Source: Dendrophyllia cribrosa
Taxonomy: Eukaryota > Cnidaria > Anthozoa > Scleractinia > Dendrophylliidae
DNA: 64,000 nucleotides
Assembly: GCA_024195265.1 (NCBI GenBank)
Contig: JAJLRJ010000001.1
Coordinates: 2,766,410-2,830,409 of the forward strand
Direction: 5' to 3'
The notes under the pieces: generated by a model
What the model was told of the DNA's origin: nothing
What the model saw: only the letters and a program-made list of their open reading frames with translations
The model's database searches: none
Part shown: one piece after another, positions 49,101 through 61,100 of the stretch
Layout: every line of letters starts with the position of its first letter
How positions within the stretch are numbered: position 1 is the first letter of the stretch
Position numbers and translations under genes: made by a program

Positions 49101-52100
49101 AAAGAAAATAGTTCCTGAATACAGTGGAACTTATAATGGCTTCTGGAGTGAAAATGACAGTTTAAAATAAGAAGAGAAGATGTTGAAAACTTACATGTTT
49201 ACGATGTTCTAGAGATGCATAATGCAGGATGTCAGTGGTATTTTTACTGCCAGAGTCAAACTTGGACCATTCAAGTGAAAGCTATTGAGCAGTACTTTCC
49301 TGTGGTGCTGTTTATTTTGCTGTATATTAGGGTGGTTAGAAACTAATTTTTTGAGTCTGTAGTTGAATTGATAAAATGTCATCATTCAACTGAAAGCTTC
49401 TGAGCAGTGCATTTCCTCGGTACTGTTGATTAGGCTTTATAAGGACTTAGGTTGTTCTAACTTGTAACAAGAATAGATCATGGTGTGTTGTGGATAAAAA
49501 TATCATCTGTTACCATTCATATGCCATCTGCCGAGCATTATTTTCATGTGCATGTGGTGGCGTTTGTTTTTCAAAATTTTACCAAATGAAGTTTGTCAGT
49601 ATAATTTATATTTATTTAAAACTCATATATATTTACAGATGTCTCAGAGAAGCATAGGTCTGGGTGGTAGTGCCTATAAACTCACACTCATTTTGTTGAT
49701 TCGGCAGGCCACATTCCTTACATTCCGACCATCGCCTTTCATCTCGGTTACGTTTGAACCAGTGCCTGGGTCATTTGATGCCGGTGATAGAGTGCAGTAT
49801 GATCTCACTCTTAAGAACATTGCACAATCAACCACCGCCCATGATGTCTCCATATTGGCATCCTTTGAAGCTCTTGATGTTAACCGGGTCTCTATCACCT
49901 GTAGTACTGGCTCTCCGACTTTCAATGTCACTAGCAGAGAGTCTAAACTAGTTATTTCATCCATTGCGCCATCACAAACAGTCTCCTGCAACTACGAGTC
50001 ATATCTTGAAGATCGCCTCAGTCCAAAGCGTTTTATATCTCAAACGGTTGCTGTAGAGTACTACAGTTTGGCTGCAGGGATCCGACCTGCAATGTCTGCA
50101 AGCTACAAGGAGAAGAGGCACGCTAATCTCTCAACCAAACCCATAAACACCACAATTATGGCGAATCAAAACGCCAAAGAGCTGCAAGCTGGGGATCCTG
50201 TTAATTTTACTCTGCGTTTGCAACTACCAGATTGTGTTACTAACTTAACTGTTGGTATTAATATTCCGACTGTTCCCCGCAGTGTCATTGATTTGTCTCG
50301 TAGAAGGAGAGATGTAAGAGGCTTACATGAAGGTAGTAGCAGTGAAAAGGCTGGACGTAGGTGAGGGTCCAAAGTGTCATTGCTTCATGATTTCTTGTCG
50401 TAACAGCCAACAGTTCTTAGCGCAAAAATATTTAAAGTTCAGATGTTTATCGTGAAACAATACAACAGAATGAACTAGGACTAATGTGATGATTTCTATT
50501 TCCTAAATTGCTTGGCAACAAAATGTTTCGAAGGAGCTAATTTATTGTGACAAGGATTTCTCTGTTGTTTGGTCGAAAACTGATGGTTACCTTAGGTGTT
50601 TTCACTTTTAAGTGACCTAAAAGTCATATCAAAATTCAGAAGCATTAAAAAGCAGATTTAGATTCCAAAATGTTTACAGAATTGCAGAGAGTTTTAAACT
50701 ACACATCTGGGCCAAATGTTGAAGCACAAGAGCATTACGTTTAAAGAGTTATAGGCAAATGAACATTAGACAGTTTAGGGGTACCAACATGGCGGCCAAA
50801 ACTTCAAAGTCTTAATTACACCCAAAATCTCATCACAAAATATTGGATCCACTATAAGTCCCATTAAATCGTCTTATAAGCATTTATTATGCAAAAATAA
50901 CTTTCAACTGGTTCAATTTTGTTTATTTTCACGGGTTATCTGAAATAGCGTGACGAATTGTGTGACACATTTCAAATCTTTAAAATTAGGAAGTACATGT
51001 AAAACATCGTTAAAACCTGAAACTTTTTCTGAAGGATTGTTACACTGGTACTCACATACCATGTTAGAAACAGCTTTGTGTAGGATCAGAAGATGAGCTT
51101 CTGGTAGGATGTATAGTTTAGATTTTTTATTTTTATGACGTCATGTGCAAACCCACAATACAAATAAAATTCTCTTTCAAAGTTGTAAAGTGGCATAATT
51201 TTTTTATTATTATCCTCTTTAAACTATTTTTAGGAGGGCAACAGATTTGTTAATGTAAACTGTTACAAGTTATCCTTGGTAAATTATTTTGTTTACCATA
51301 CTTCTACTTTATAGTGAATCGATATACAGGTAAGTCTGGTTTTCACTAGCGACATGAGCGTAAGCACAAGCATTAGCGGAAACAAACAATGTAACATCGC
51401 TTTAATGTCCATTGAAAACGGGCCCGACTAAATCTTATGCTTATGTCAGTAGGTGTGGTTACATTTCCCCGGCATGGTAGATCATCCCACGGTACATCAC
51501 ACTTGGGTTTAGTATACCGTGTTAACCAGCGGTTACACGCGATTTGTGATTTGCCAAGGTACAAAAAAATGTCACGCAATTCAGCGAATCACTTTTCCTT
51601 TGCGGTTATGTGTTGATGTGAAACGGAGCATCGTGATTGGCTCTTGTACCTTGGAAATCAAAACACCATTGCAACTTACCACGTTAAAAAATGTCATGGA
51701 CGCTTCGTGTGATCTTTTTTATGTATCCATGGATATTTATCACGGGATATTTACCTCGGGAAATGTCGGTCACACTCACTAAATGCAGTTTCCCGTGGTG
51801 AGAGGGTCATTTATCATACCACGGTAAAAGTGCCCCGTGTAACCGCACCTATTGTTCGTTTTCACATGACGCAAATTCTTGTTCTTCCGGTGTATATGCT
51901 TAAAACAAGGCTTAAGTCAATATTCACCTGTCTCCTTATTTGGTCTCAAACAGGTCACGTGTCAGACGAAATGCAGGCGTTGTATATGTCCTCTCTCCTC
52001 TTTTAAATGAAAGTTACATCAAGAATGGAAATGGCTTCACGCTGTCCCAGCTCCCGATCATCACACAAGTGAACGATGCTTCTTTGAACGTTCTGTTTGG

Positions 52101-55100
52101 TTTGATAGAGAATCTTCCCGGATCGGGACCCAATGACACTATTGAGATTTTCCTGAAGTTTAAAACTGCAAACGATCCTTTGATTCTGAGTGGTCGACCT
52201 CAACGTTTGGCTGCTGTGTTGAAATTTGATGCTGGTTATGATAACTCTACCAAGACGTTCATGATAGTAGGACCACTGCTGAAACCGCTTTTGTCAATTA
52301 ATAAAACTGTGAGGGTAAGCGCAAGAAAACAATAAAACGTTTTTCTCTCGTAAGAAAACGCGTTCACGGGGTGTATGTTTGGGGATGTTGGCGATAATTC
52401 TAACGGTGGTCATTTTAGATTTCAGCACCTTAAGCGGTACCAATCTACAAATTTTGACCCCTTGAAGGTTCGATGAGCACCCCCGCCATTTTTAATGGGA
52501 GTCCCCCCCCCCCCCCCCCCGGTGATGTTGACATTTCTAATCTTATTGGTATATTATATGTCAGTTAATTCCAAAAGTGATCTACCCCGGGAAAACCTCC
52601 AGAAATTTGATTTTTTTGAAAAAGTTTGGTCCATTATTCACCACTAATTTCCCACCGAAAATTTGGCAGTCAAGTATTACCATTTTGTAAATGAAAGGTT
52701 AAGCAGTTTTGAAGTTTTTAAGGTTTTAATTCCAACAGTACACGCATTTCTCACAAAGATCGTTTATGAATGGAGTTATATGAAGCCTTCAGTTAATTTT
52801 TACCGGAATGTATTTTGTAGATAAAGTTAAATGCCGGTAATGATCAAATCCCCCACAATAAGGAAACAACCTCAAGTCAAATTCGCAGGGAAAGGCCCTG
52901 GAGAGTGGGGGAGGGGAGGGGAGGGGAGGGGGAAGAGATGATCGCGCTTGGAATTGGCTGATGCACATAAAGAGCACTAAATCGTGGTCCTGAACGTTTT
53001 CGTTACATGCACAATAGCTGGTGTGTTCAGTCCTCTCTCAAATTCACTCGGCTTATATCATTTAGGTATTACAGAATGAAGGGGATTCCCCTCCAGTGGT
53101 GTTTAACGTGACAGTTAGTCACGTCAGTGGTTCTCTTTACGATGCGCGTGACTTAATAGTGACCGACACAGTACAAGGAATGGACATTTACGATTCAGAT
53201 ATTTCAACGAAAGGCGTCTTCATCAGCTATCCCAGAAAGAACACTATTGGAGTCCGTTTTCTGTCGCCAGGACTTCGAAGTAAGTAATGGAGTTACCAAT
53301 AGTATAGAAAATGTAAATTTCCACTGACAAGCATGCTGGTTACAAATTGCGTGAACTGTATAACTTAGCCAGTGAATAGCTATAGAATAACAGCTCTCAC
53401 CTGCTTCTAGCAGCTGGGAACGATGAGAGGCACACTATCCAGTCAGTTGTGTTTGGGTTGCTAAAATTTCAACCCTTTCTATCTGTTCTTATAAATAATA
53501 AACATTGTATTGCTTTTATTTGCTTTTTTTAAGTTGCTGAAACAAGGTCGTTTATCTACGTGGCTCACTTCAGAGTCAAAGAAAAGGTCAGCTTTATCAT
53601 TTTTTTATTTATAGACTGCAAAACAGCATTTCACTAAGCGACAAAAACCAAACTTCACGAAAAATCTTACATTTTATCTTGAAATATACTAAAAAACAAA
53701 CACTTCTACATGAAGATGCTGCTTTTTTCCTGAATTGCTAACATTTCGTTTTTTCTCAGGAGCCGAGCACTCAACATATTTCCGCTGAAGTTGCATGGAA
53801 GAGTGTACAGGTAGGGAAATACTAAGTTAATAAATAACGTTTTGTTGTTTGAAATCCCTTTAACGACCCTTACTAATACATCACTAGTACCACGTGTGTC
53901 ATCATTTTCTTTGCTTTCTTTCTTACTCTAAGAAAACCTTCGTACAACGTATGTAACAGTTTTGTTTGAGTTGTTGTTTATAGTAGTTGTTGTTGTTGTT
54001 GTTTTGACAGTTAAACAGCCTAACCTACAGACTTCAGAGTGACGCCACTAGAGCTTGTCTTCAAAGGAATGATGTGGATAAAGCGGAGGTACAATGTGAC
54101 AGTTGTTTGCACTCAGGGAGTGATATACCTGTACTGCTAGCAGTTCCTATTTCTAGATAGTCGAGCGGGCGAACTAATCAAAATAGCGATCGGAAATCAC
54201 ATGCCGGGAAGCGAGTAGCGGAACAAGACGCCCATTCCCTACACCCCACAAGCTCTCTATCAGCTCTTTCGTTCTCTCCAGTCTAGCCGTGCTTGTTTTA
54301 CTCCTTCGCTCGCCCATTGTCAGGATTAGCGGCGCCCGCTCGACCATACGGCTGACTATATATCTTGAAAGACTACTGATCCGCCACTAGAAGGCGTCCG
54401 CTCCCGCGGAGTTACTCTATTTCTTTGGGTTGTTGTACTTGTGTACATGGATGCATCAGGTGAACCCGGCCTCAGTTCGTTCCACTAGCAGATACAACAT
54501 TAACCATTGGTAATTGTTTTTCTCTGCAGCCCCGTAAAGTGTTTGGGTTTTTTGCTCTTGGTGTTTTACTCGGGTTATTGATCGGAGCTGTGATTGCCGC
54601 GATTGTGGTATTCGTGGTTATTAAGTGCTGTGATAAAGGCAAGATGGCTCCATACTACATGGTAAGTTACTCACTCAAAACAAAAACAACATGTCAGCGC
54701 CCCCTCCCCTCTCACCCCCTCCCCTCCCACCCCACTGTAACCAGAACCATAGTGTTTTCTTTGTTTTAATCAACTATCACTGATTATAGATATCTTGTCT
54801 GTATGTAATGTTTACTACATGAGCGGGAGTGTTGTATCGGCCTATACAATCACGAGGCGCAGCCGAGTGAATGTATAGGCCGATACAACACGGACGCGAA
54901 TATAGTAAACAACTTGGGAATTTCACATTCACATGTAAATTAGATACAACCACTAGTGAGTTGTATCTGGAATGTAAATTAGATACAACCACTAGTGAGT
55001 TGTATCAAGATTGTATCTGGTATACAGGGTAACCATGTTACTGGAATGGCTCATTTCTATTAATTTTGTTTGTACCCTTATGAATTTTTAACGAATTTTA

Positions 55101-58100
55101 CAAGTAAATATACTTTGATTCAATGTAAGTCTGAAGTGTCAGTCTCTTTCTCTTTTTCTCTTTCTTTCTCGTTCTTTGCTTTGTCGTTGGTAGTAACGTT
55201 CTTAGATACTATCAAACAATAAAGAAGTATTTGCATTGTTTTTCTTTTTCAGCGCTTCACTAACACCACTACCATGACAGTACTGACTGGAGGCTCACAG
55301 TATATTTATAACGGAGAAGAACTGCCACACAACATCCCAATAGAAAAGCACTCTGAAACAAGGTTACGTGAGCTTCATCCAATCTCATTATACTTTTTGT
55401 TGTTCAGGGGAATGTGGGCCGTTTTGTTCAGAAGCTGCAGTGGATAGAAAAACTGGAAAGGGTTGTCTTTGTTTACATACAGTCGAAGCTCTCCTTGCGA
55501 CCACTCTCGTAAGCGAACAGCTCTAGTTACGACCACCGTTGTGAAATCCCGATTGAATTGTCTGTCTGAAAACTGTCTGTCTGAAAACTCTGTAATTAAA
55601 AGCTCTCGTAAGCGACCGCTCCCGTAGGAGACCGCGACCACTTTTGGGAATTACCAACTGGTCTTTTCCTTTGTTTTTAAGCTCTCGTAAGCGACCACTC
55701 AAAGAGTCTGATTCGTATTAGTCAACACTTTAATAAGATTACACTTCTTGGTCACATTAACAGTAACCCTAATGCATGACATACAGTATTGCGCTAATGG
55801 TTCGTTCTTAAAGATCTCAATTAAAAGTTCAAGGTGATTTCCGGCTTAGTAGAGCAGATGAGTGGTTCATTTATGATCTAAGTGTTTCATAAACTGCGGT
55901 CAGTTTTAGAAAATAAACTCAAAATACTGTTGTCTGAACCGTTGCTGTTTTACTTTTTTATATAGAGAACTTAGTGCTGTAGCAGTGCGTTAGCACTTTT
56001 TGGCAGTTGTTGTGCTATGCATTGTAATCATCCGAATAAGAAATTAGAAGTTTATAATCTCTGTGGATGCGTGAACTATGCCTTCGCAGACCCCTTCTAC
56101 GACAGGCAATAACTAAATATTATCTACAATACTATACTATACAACACTATTAATAACTCATTTACATATCCAAACCTTTATGCTAAAAGCTCTCGAAAGC
56201 GACCACAGGGAGCAGAGGAGCCAAATTTGACCTTTACGCGTTCGATCTTCGATCTGTTGTTTACGAGTCTGTTTTTCGCCCCAGCGGGACCCCAAGCGTA
56301 ATCGGAGCTTTCCGTTGGGTAACCGCAGATTCCTGACTGTGGGCGCCACAAAATCGTTACGCAGTAATAAGAGAGACAGGGGAGGAAACAGATTTGAGCC
56401 TAATTTTTTATCCCCGATCACACGCTTATAATACAATAAAAAGTTCTGATTTTCGGCATGTAGCTTTATATGGACAATCTCTGGACAGCTCTTCAACAAT
56501 TTCGATGAAGAGATCCATTAAACACTCCTTTCGGTGATCGCTCTTTATGGCGTTCAAAGTTGACTTTCGTAGGATGTGGACCGCAACATACTGGTGACGG
56601 AAATACGTCATACGAGAGGTGTGCGCATGACCGGAAGCCTTTGGCATGAGTTTATTCATCTAAACATGTTAGCGTCTTTTCCACGAAAACATGCCATCTT
56701 TTCCGGAATATCTTCGATCAGTGCCATTCGGTGATTGTTTTTGTCCGCTAGGTGAATATTGCGAATAATGTGAATATTATAAAGGTCTGCGAAGGAAACA
56801 GGCAAGCTCGATAAAATGTAAGGACGTGGTGGAATTCGAATCCTTGTGGAATCAAGGCATGTCTGATGCAAGGTGAGAAGTTTTCACGCCTCTTGTGGTC
56901 CATGCTCTTGTGGTCCGTCTAAGCTTTTAATGTCAAGCTGATTGAAACTTCTGTTAAAACCCATATGATTGTTTAGGCTAAGCTGTAGATGAATTCAGGG
57001 CCACTTCTTACGTTGACACTTAAGAAAAATATTATCTGTGACTAGCACTGTATACGTTTTGAGTTTCTTCGCATGCAATGAGCTTCACTAGACGACATTA
57101 TAAGATTTTCCTCATTCGCAACGCGTTTCATTTTAAATCTCCCTGCGCTCCGATCAGCTACCGTGTTGTTTTGAATTTTAAACGGTTGGCGTAACTTCCG
57201 TTTTATTGACGGCATGTCACTTTCGGAGTTTTTACTTCCGTCACCAGTATGTTGCGGTCCACATCCAACGAATCACGTGGTACTACGTTTCTTCCCTTGT
57301 CTCTTTTTATTCTCGGCACTTCGTGCCTCGCTCGGAAAGCTTACGCTTTCCGGAAAGCGCCGATCACGCTTGGGGTCCCGCTGGCGAAAAAAATCGAAAA
57401 CAACAGATCAAATAACGCAAGACACAGCGCGCGTATAAAGCTCAAAGATCGAACGCGTATTAGGTCAAATTTGACTCCTCTGCTCCCTGTGAAGCGACCA
57501 GCGTCTATTGTTTTAGGGCGTGGTCGCTTACGAGAGCCCATTCTCGTAAGCGACCAGCTCCAGTTACGACCACTGTTTCGAATTCCCGAGGTGGTCGCTT
57601 ACGAGAGCTTCGACTGCTCTGCAAACTGTATCTTCGATCCAAATTTGAGACAACAACAACAAACAACAACAAGAGACTGAGACTGAAGTAAGGTGTAATA
57701 TGAAAAGTTAGTCACCAAGAACATTTATTTTGAGGAATTCTCTTACAAATTATTACTAGTATAGGGGAATCTTTGCTGACATCATTGTTTACATTTTGCT
57801 TCATTAGCATACGGATTTGCATAGAGAAGGCATCATGCTAAATACGAATTGACTTTAAAAGTTGAAAGACTTGTTAAACTTAGTAATCTATGCAATTTTC
57901 AGCTTTTTTCATGCAATATTTAAGGAAATATCTGCTGTTAAAAACTGTAAAATTGTTGGGTGGCAAAAGCGCTAATGAGCTATACATTCTTTGTAAAATT
58001 TGAGTTTTTAATACAGCATTGCATGAAGTGTATCTAGTATATCGGGCTCAAATTTTCAGAGAAAGCTAATTGTGAGTTGATTTTTTTGTAAGTAGGTTAG

Positions 58101-61100
58101 AGAACGAGGCGCATATGCTTATGAGGCAAAAATGGTAAACAAAGATTCCCCTATACTTCAACCTCGTTCCTCCATGTTAAACTTCGCACAAAAGAATATA
58201 TCATATATCACCGCTTTTCTATTTTCTGAGGACAAACCTGAGTCTCAATAAATCCATTAGGTGATGATATTCCTACTGCGTTGTTGATCGATGCGAGTGC
58301 AAACAGTGGTGTAAACATTTATGTTTTCTTTGTTACAGCATTGTTCAAACAGATGAAAGTATCGTTCCTATACTATCGCTGGATAACGCTACTCAAACAG
58401 AAAAAGAATTAAACAGGTAATGTAATGTAGCATTACTCACGTACATAACCAGGTGAACAAATTGATTTGTTTTAGCGCCATGAGATGGCAAGAGAGGGAA
58501 AGGTTCTATGATAAATTTGTCAGTATCTATGAAATAAATGGAAGATAATAGTTGAAATTTCATATCTCATACAATGTGGGATTTTGTTCCCGAAGATTCT
58601 CCGAATACTGTCCGAAGGTTGTACGAACGTTTTCGATCATTTTCTGAATTTTCCCGAAGATTGCCGAAGATGTTCGAAAATTTCCGACCAAGATCCGAAA
58701 ATCCTTCTTTTATAGAGCAACACCTTGTTGCTCGTTTGATATTTCATCAGGACAAACATGGTAGCTAACATGAAGATTTTTATCTCTTCACCCTTCACAG
58801 TGAGGATAAAAATTAATATATTTATTTCACAGGTGTGTCGAGGTGATTTTTCGGCGGTGCGAGAAATCCTTGTATTTCACTGAAGCTTACACAATAAAAT
58901 ATTTTCCTCTTCAGTTTGGATGTTCAGTCCACCGCGGCCCTAGATGCTGACTTGGAAACTCAGCGGCAAAACATGTTTGTCAAAGCCGTCAAACTGCTGG
59001 CCAGAAAACTACGAGTCAAAAGAGAAATCTCCTCTGAACAAGAAAGCAACGTAAGTAGATAAAGCTTGTATTTTTCATACAGCTGTACAGGCTAGCTTTT
59101 GAAAGTTAAAAATGAAACGTTGTATTGGATGAATGTGTATAATCGTTTTGCCGCTACCCTGAGCTTTTCCCAAATATCTGCATCCATGCATCAATAGGTG
59201 GTTTTCATGTTACGTCATCGCCGCCATGCTGGTGGACATAAACAATAGTTCTCTCATTAACTCCTTTTGTTTGTCCACCGGCATTTGTTCGTTTCACTAT
59301 TGTTATCTATGTCTCTAGAGATTGATTGCAAACCACCTTTATGTGTAAAATTCAAGATTCTGTTATATTCAGAAATGTTAATTTTTTATAGTTTTTAACC
59401 AATTCGCCACTTTAGAAACGAGAAGGAAACTGGGCCGAATGAACTTTCGCAACGACTTCTGGGACTGTTACTGGGGACAGAGACAAAAGAAGCGTCCCCT
59501 GTAACGATCCCAGAAGTCGTTGCGAAAGTTCACTCGGCCCAGTTTCCTTCTCGTTTCTAAAGTGGCGAATACAAACTACAAGGTGGTGGTGCAATGAAAT
59601 ACTTATCAAGTTGCTCATGTATCAATATCATGTATTTGCTGTTTAGTTTTGCTTGGAAATCAAGCAAGCGATCGGCGCAGTGGCATTCAAGATGGCGGCA
59701 GAATACAGACGGAAGTGTGCTGAACTAAGGAAGAAGCTACAAAAAGAAGGAAAGGCAAGAGACTAAATGTCATGTTCACTTTGGAAACATTTAAAAATAA
59801 ACAACAACACAGTAAAGTACTGCTCAAAAGAATGGTCACACTTTAAGATTTTATCCACAGACAATTATTATTATCACAGACTCAAAAGTTAGAACCACCT
59901 TGAACAGCGTCGAATAGACCGCACCACAGGAAATTGATGCTCAGTAGCTTTCATTTGACCGGTAAGGATATTTTCCAGACTCAAAAGTTAGAACCACCTT
60001 GTTAAAATTATAAGCAGCATGCACCACATGAAAGTACTGTTCAAAAGCTCTCAGTTGAATGGTCAGGATTTCATCCACAGACTTAAAAGTTATAGCTTTA
60101 TTAAGCCTAGCGACTCAGGTTTTGACGTTTGGACAGGTACACGTGGGGTAAGGAAACTTTAAGGTGTGACCGTGTCCCCGGCCCTTACGGACAATTTGAC
60201 TACTATTGTTTGATTGTCATTTGTAGTTCCCACTTGCTCATACGTTGCATTTTCTTTGCAGAATCGTTTAGATGCCTTGCATCAGAAGCAAAGGAATGAA
60301 CGCGAAGAAACAGAAAATAAAATAAAAGGGCTTGTGAATGAGGTGTGGTTATACTTTTATTATTTAATTACCGCTGGAAAGGAAATGGAAATTTTAGCAA
60401 CAATAAGTCAAAAAGTACAAATTCCTAAGACTGATGAACAGCTTAATTTTGCTTTTAATATCAATACATTGTAAAAAAAAATGTCATAATGCCTTGATGA
60501 GCCAACAAATTCTAATGATCAACATCTAAGTTCCTCTAACAATACCAATGCATCGTCTAGCAGTCAAATGAGGAGAATAAAGAAAGTCATCAACTAGAGA
60601 TAATGCCTTTATGTAACATCAAATTCAAGAGACCGACATCTAGGTTCTGCTTACAATCTAAATTCATTATCAAGCAGAGAAGTGGCTGGATTCTAACATG
60701 ACGGTTAACTGATAGTGGTTTTCCATATGTTTTTGATAGCGCGAAAAGAAGAACATTCTTGAACTTCTGAAAAAAAGACACGAAGCTCAGAAACAGGAGC
60801 TGAAACAAAACCTGAAGTTGGAACAAGACGTGGAAATGGAGAAACTGAGAAAGGTAAAAAGCGTCCAAGGTTTTCGTTAGCCTGTTATTTTAGGGGAAAG
60901 TTTGAAAAAGAATTGTGATCATTGTTCTCGATATTGGAACACTTGACTCTGATGGTTGACATAAAGTTGTTTTTTCGAAGTTCGATATAGATGTTTGATT
61001 AATCTTGTGAGAGATTTGTCAAGCCACTGATTTCGTGCAAAGTTCTTCTCTCTTTTAAATGAACTGATTCGCGGTCATTTTCTAGAGTTGGTGAGATTCA

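Larger units (their letters stand above)
43158..54088 (+). other. EVC2: EVC2-like gene: ectodomain exons
   Basis: Exons 43158-44451, 45230-45627, 46476-46690, 47412-47656, 48556-48763, 49639-50360 (or from 49708), 51954-52314, 53066-53279, 53534-53586, 53760-53810, 54011-54088. The protein is rich in N-glycosylation sites. It has a series of beta-sandwich-like repeats with a GDxVxYxLTLxN pattern, e.g. FDAGDRVQYDLTLKN, AGDPVNFTLRLQL and VTDTVQGMDI, resembling DUF11/CARDB modules. Two polybasic sites, SRRRRD and RVRRN, flank the junction of exons 49639-50360 and 51954-52314. Module calls are by eye. Confidence 0.65.
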
